Shown here in pieces: positions 63,796 through 64,000 of a stretch of DNA of 64,000 nucleotides. The DNA is from Ponticoccus alexandrii. GTDB lineage: Bacteria; Pseudomonadota; Alphaproteobacteria; Rhodobacterales; Rhodobacteraceae. The stretch spans positions 2,976,001 through 3,040,000 of the forward strand of contig NZ_CP047166.1 in assembly GCF_016806125.1 (NCBI RefSeq), written 5' to 3'. The position numbers and the translations under genes are program-made. How positions within the stretch are numbered: the stretch's first letter is position 1; every line of letters begins with the position of its first letter. The notes under the pieces were generated by a model. It was not told the origin of the DNA and did no database searches. It worked only from the letters and a program-made list of their open reading frames with translations.

Positions 63796-64000
63796 ATGCC
63801 CGGCCCCCTGACCTTCGACGACCTCAAAGAACAGGTCGCAACCGGCGCCATCGACACGGTGCTGGTCTGCACCGTGGACATGCAGGGCCGCCTGATGGGC
63901 AAACGCTTCCACGCGGCGCATTTCGTCAACAGCGCGTGGGAGGAAACCCACTGCTGCAACTACCTGATGGCCACGGACCTCGTGATGTCCACGCCCGAGG
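63796..64000 (+). CDS. Glutamine synthetase-family protein (N-terminal part, runs off the window)
   Basis: The frame from 63796 starts MPGPLTFDDLKEQVATGAID and continues TVLVCTVDMQGRLMGKRFHA, then ETHCCNYLMATDLVMSTPE, the beta-grasp N-terminal domain of the PuuA/GlnA-type family. Such proteins often gamma-glutamylate amines (for example putrescine or ethanolamine). The ribosome site AAAGGAC lies upstream. With the amidohydrolase and TRAP transporter it suggests an operon that imports an amine or amino-acid derivative, gamma-glutamylates it and later hydrolyses the product. Confidence 0.88.
   Translation, partial: MPGPLTFDDLKEQVATGAIDTVLVCTVDMQGRLMGKRFHAAHFVNSAWEETHCCNYLMATDLVMSTPE

Overview
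The window is GC-rich DNA (roughly two thirds G+C in the genes, by eye) from an alphaproteobacterium, most likely a marine-type Rhodobacterales (Roseobacter group). The evidence is the gene mix (two TRAP transporters, one of TAXI type, an mreBCD-mrdA-rodA cell-shape operon, tamA-tamB, an alpha-E/ATP-grasp/transglutaminase cluster), strong GC3 bias, and an intergenic repeat with a conserved GAGGTATTT core that recurs through the window. No rRNA, tRNA or CRISPR array was seen.

Layout. 1-4930: a divergent Lrp-type regulator and alanine dehydrogenase (ald), a small exported protein, a YtoQ-like protein, a glutathione transferase, mscL and a cation-diffusion exporter. 4931-7956: a rearrangement scar with a decayed IS5-family element (5331-6464, both inverted repeats visible), a mandelate racemase-type dehydratase missing its N-terminus, and an SDR gene cut off after about 35 codons. 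7957-13813: mreB, mreC, mreD, mrdA, rodA. 13871-14803: a GhrA-type 2-hydroxyacid dehydrogenase. 15307-18820: an enoyl-CoA hydratase, a MarR regulator, an amidohydrolase and a flavin monooxygenase that look like an aromatic-acid catabolic operon. A TAXI-TRAP transporter and a UspA protein follow (19182-23635). 23690-27700 is accessory: an orphan protein, a MarR remnant beside a fumarylacetoacetase-family hydrolase, and a fused wreck of an IS3 and an IS1-like element. 27774-34684: tamB and tamA. 35199-42006: a predicted peptide-modifying system (a DUF2126 transglutaminase, a fused ATP-grasp/alpha-E protein and a small transglutaminase), followed by a deacetylase. 43400-50539: a LacI-regulated sugar catabolic and ABC uptake operon. 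50828-54858: a siderophore-type ABC importer with a divergent DUF2218 gene. 55097-56524: one AT-rich PD-(D/E)XK nuclease-like gene. 56697-59858: a probable D-apionate lactonase and an RpiR regulator. 59990-64000: an N-formylglutamate amidohydrolase-like gene, a DctQMP TRAP transporter and the start of a glutamine synthetase-like gene, probably one amine or amino-acid derivative operon.

The most unusual observation is a family of short hairpin insertions (40-43 bp) found three times, twice in the IS5 transposase and once in the IS3 transposase. Their ends are conserved, their palindromic cores differ in sequence but still pair, and removing each one on paper rejoins the transposase reading frame. 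The second lead is the isolated AT-rich nuclease gene, a candidate single-gene defence system. Others are the six-fold repeat in TamB, the intergenic repeat family including an inverted pair inside the sugar ABC operon, and a double palindrome at 42053-42096.
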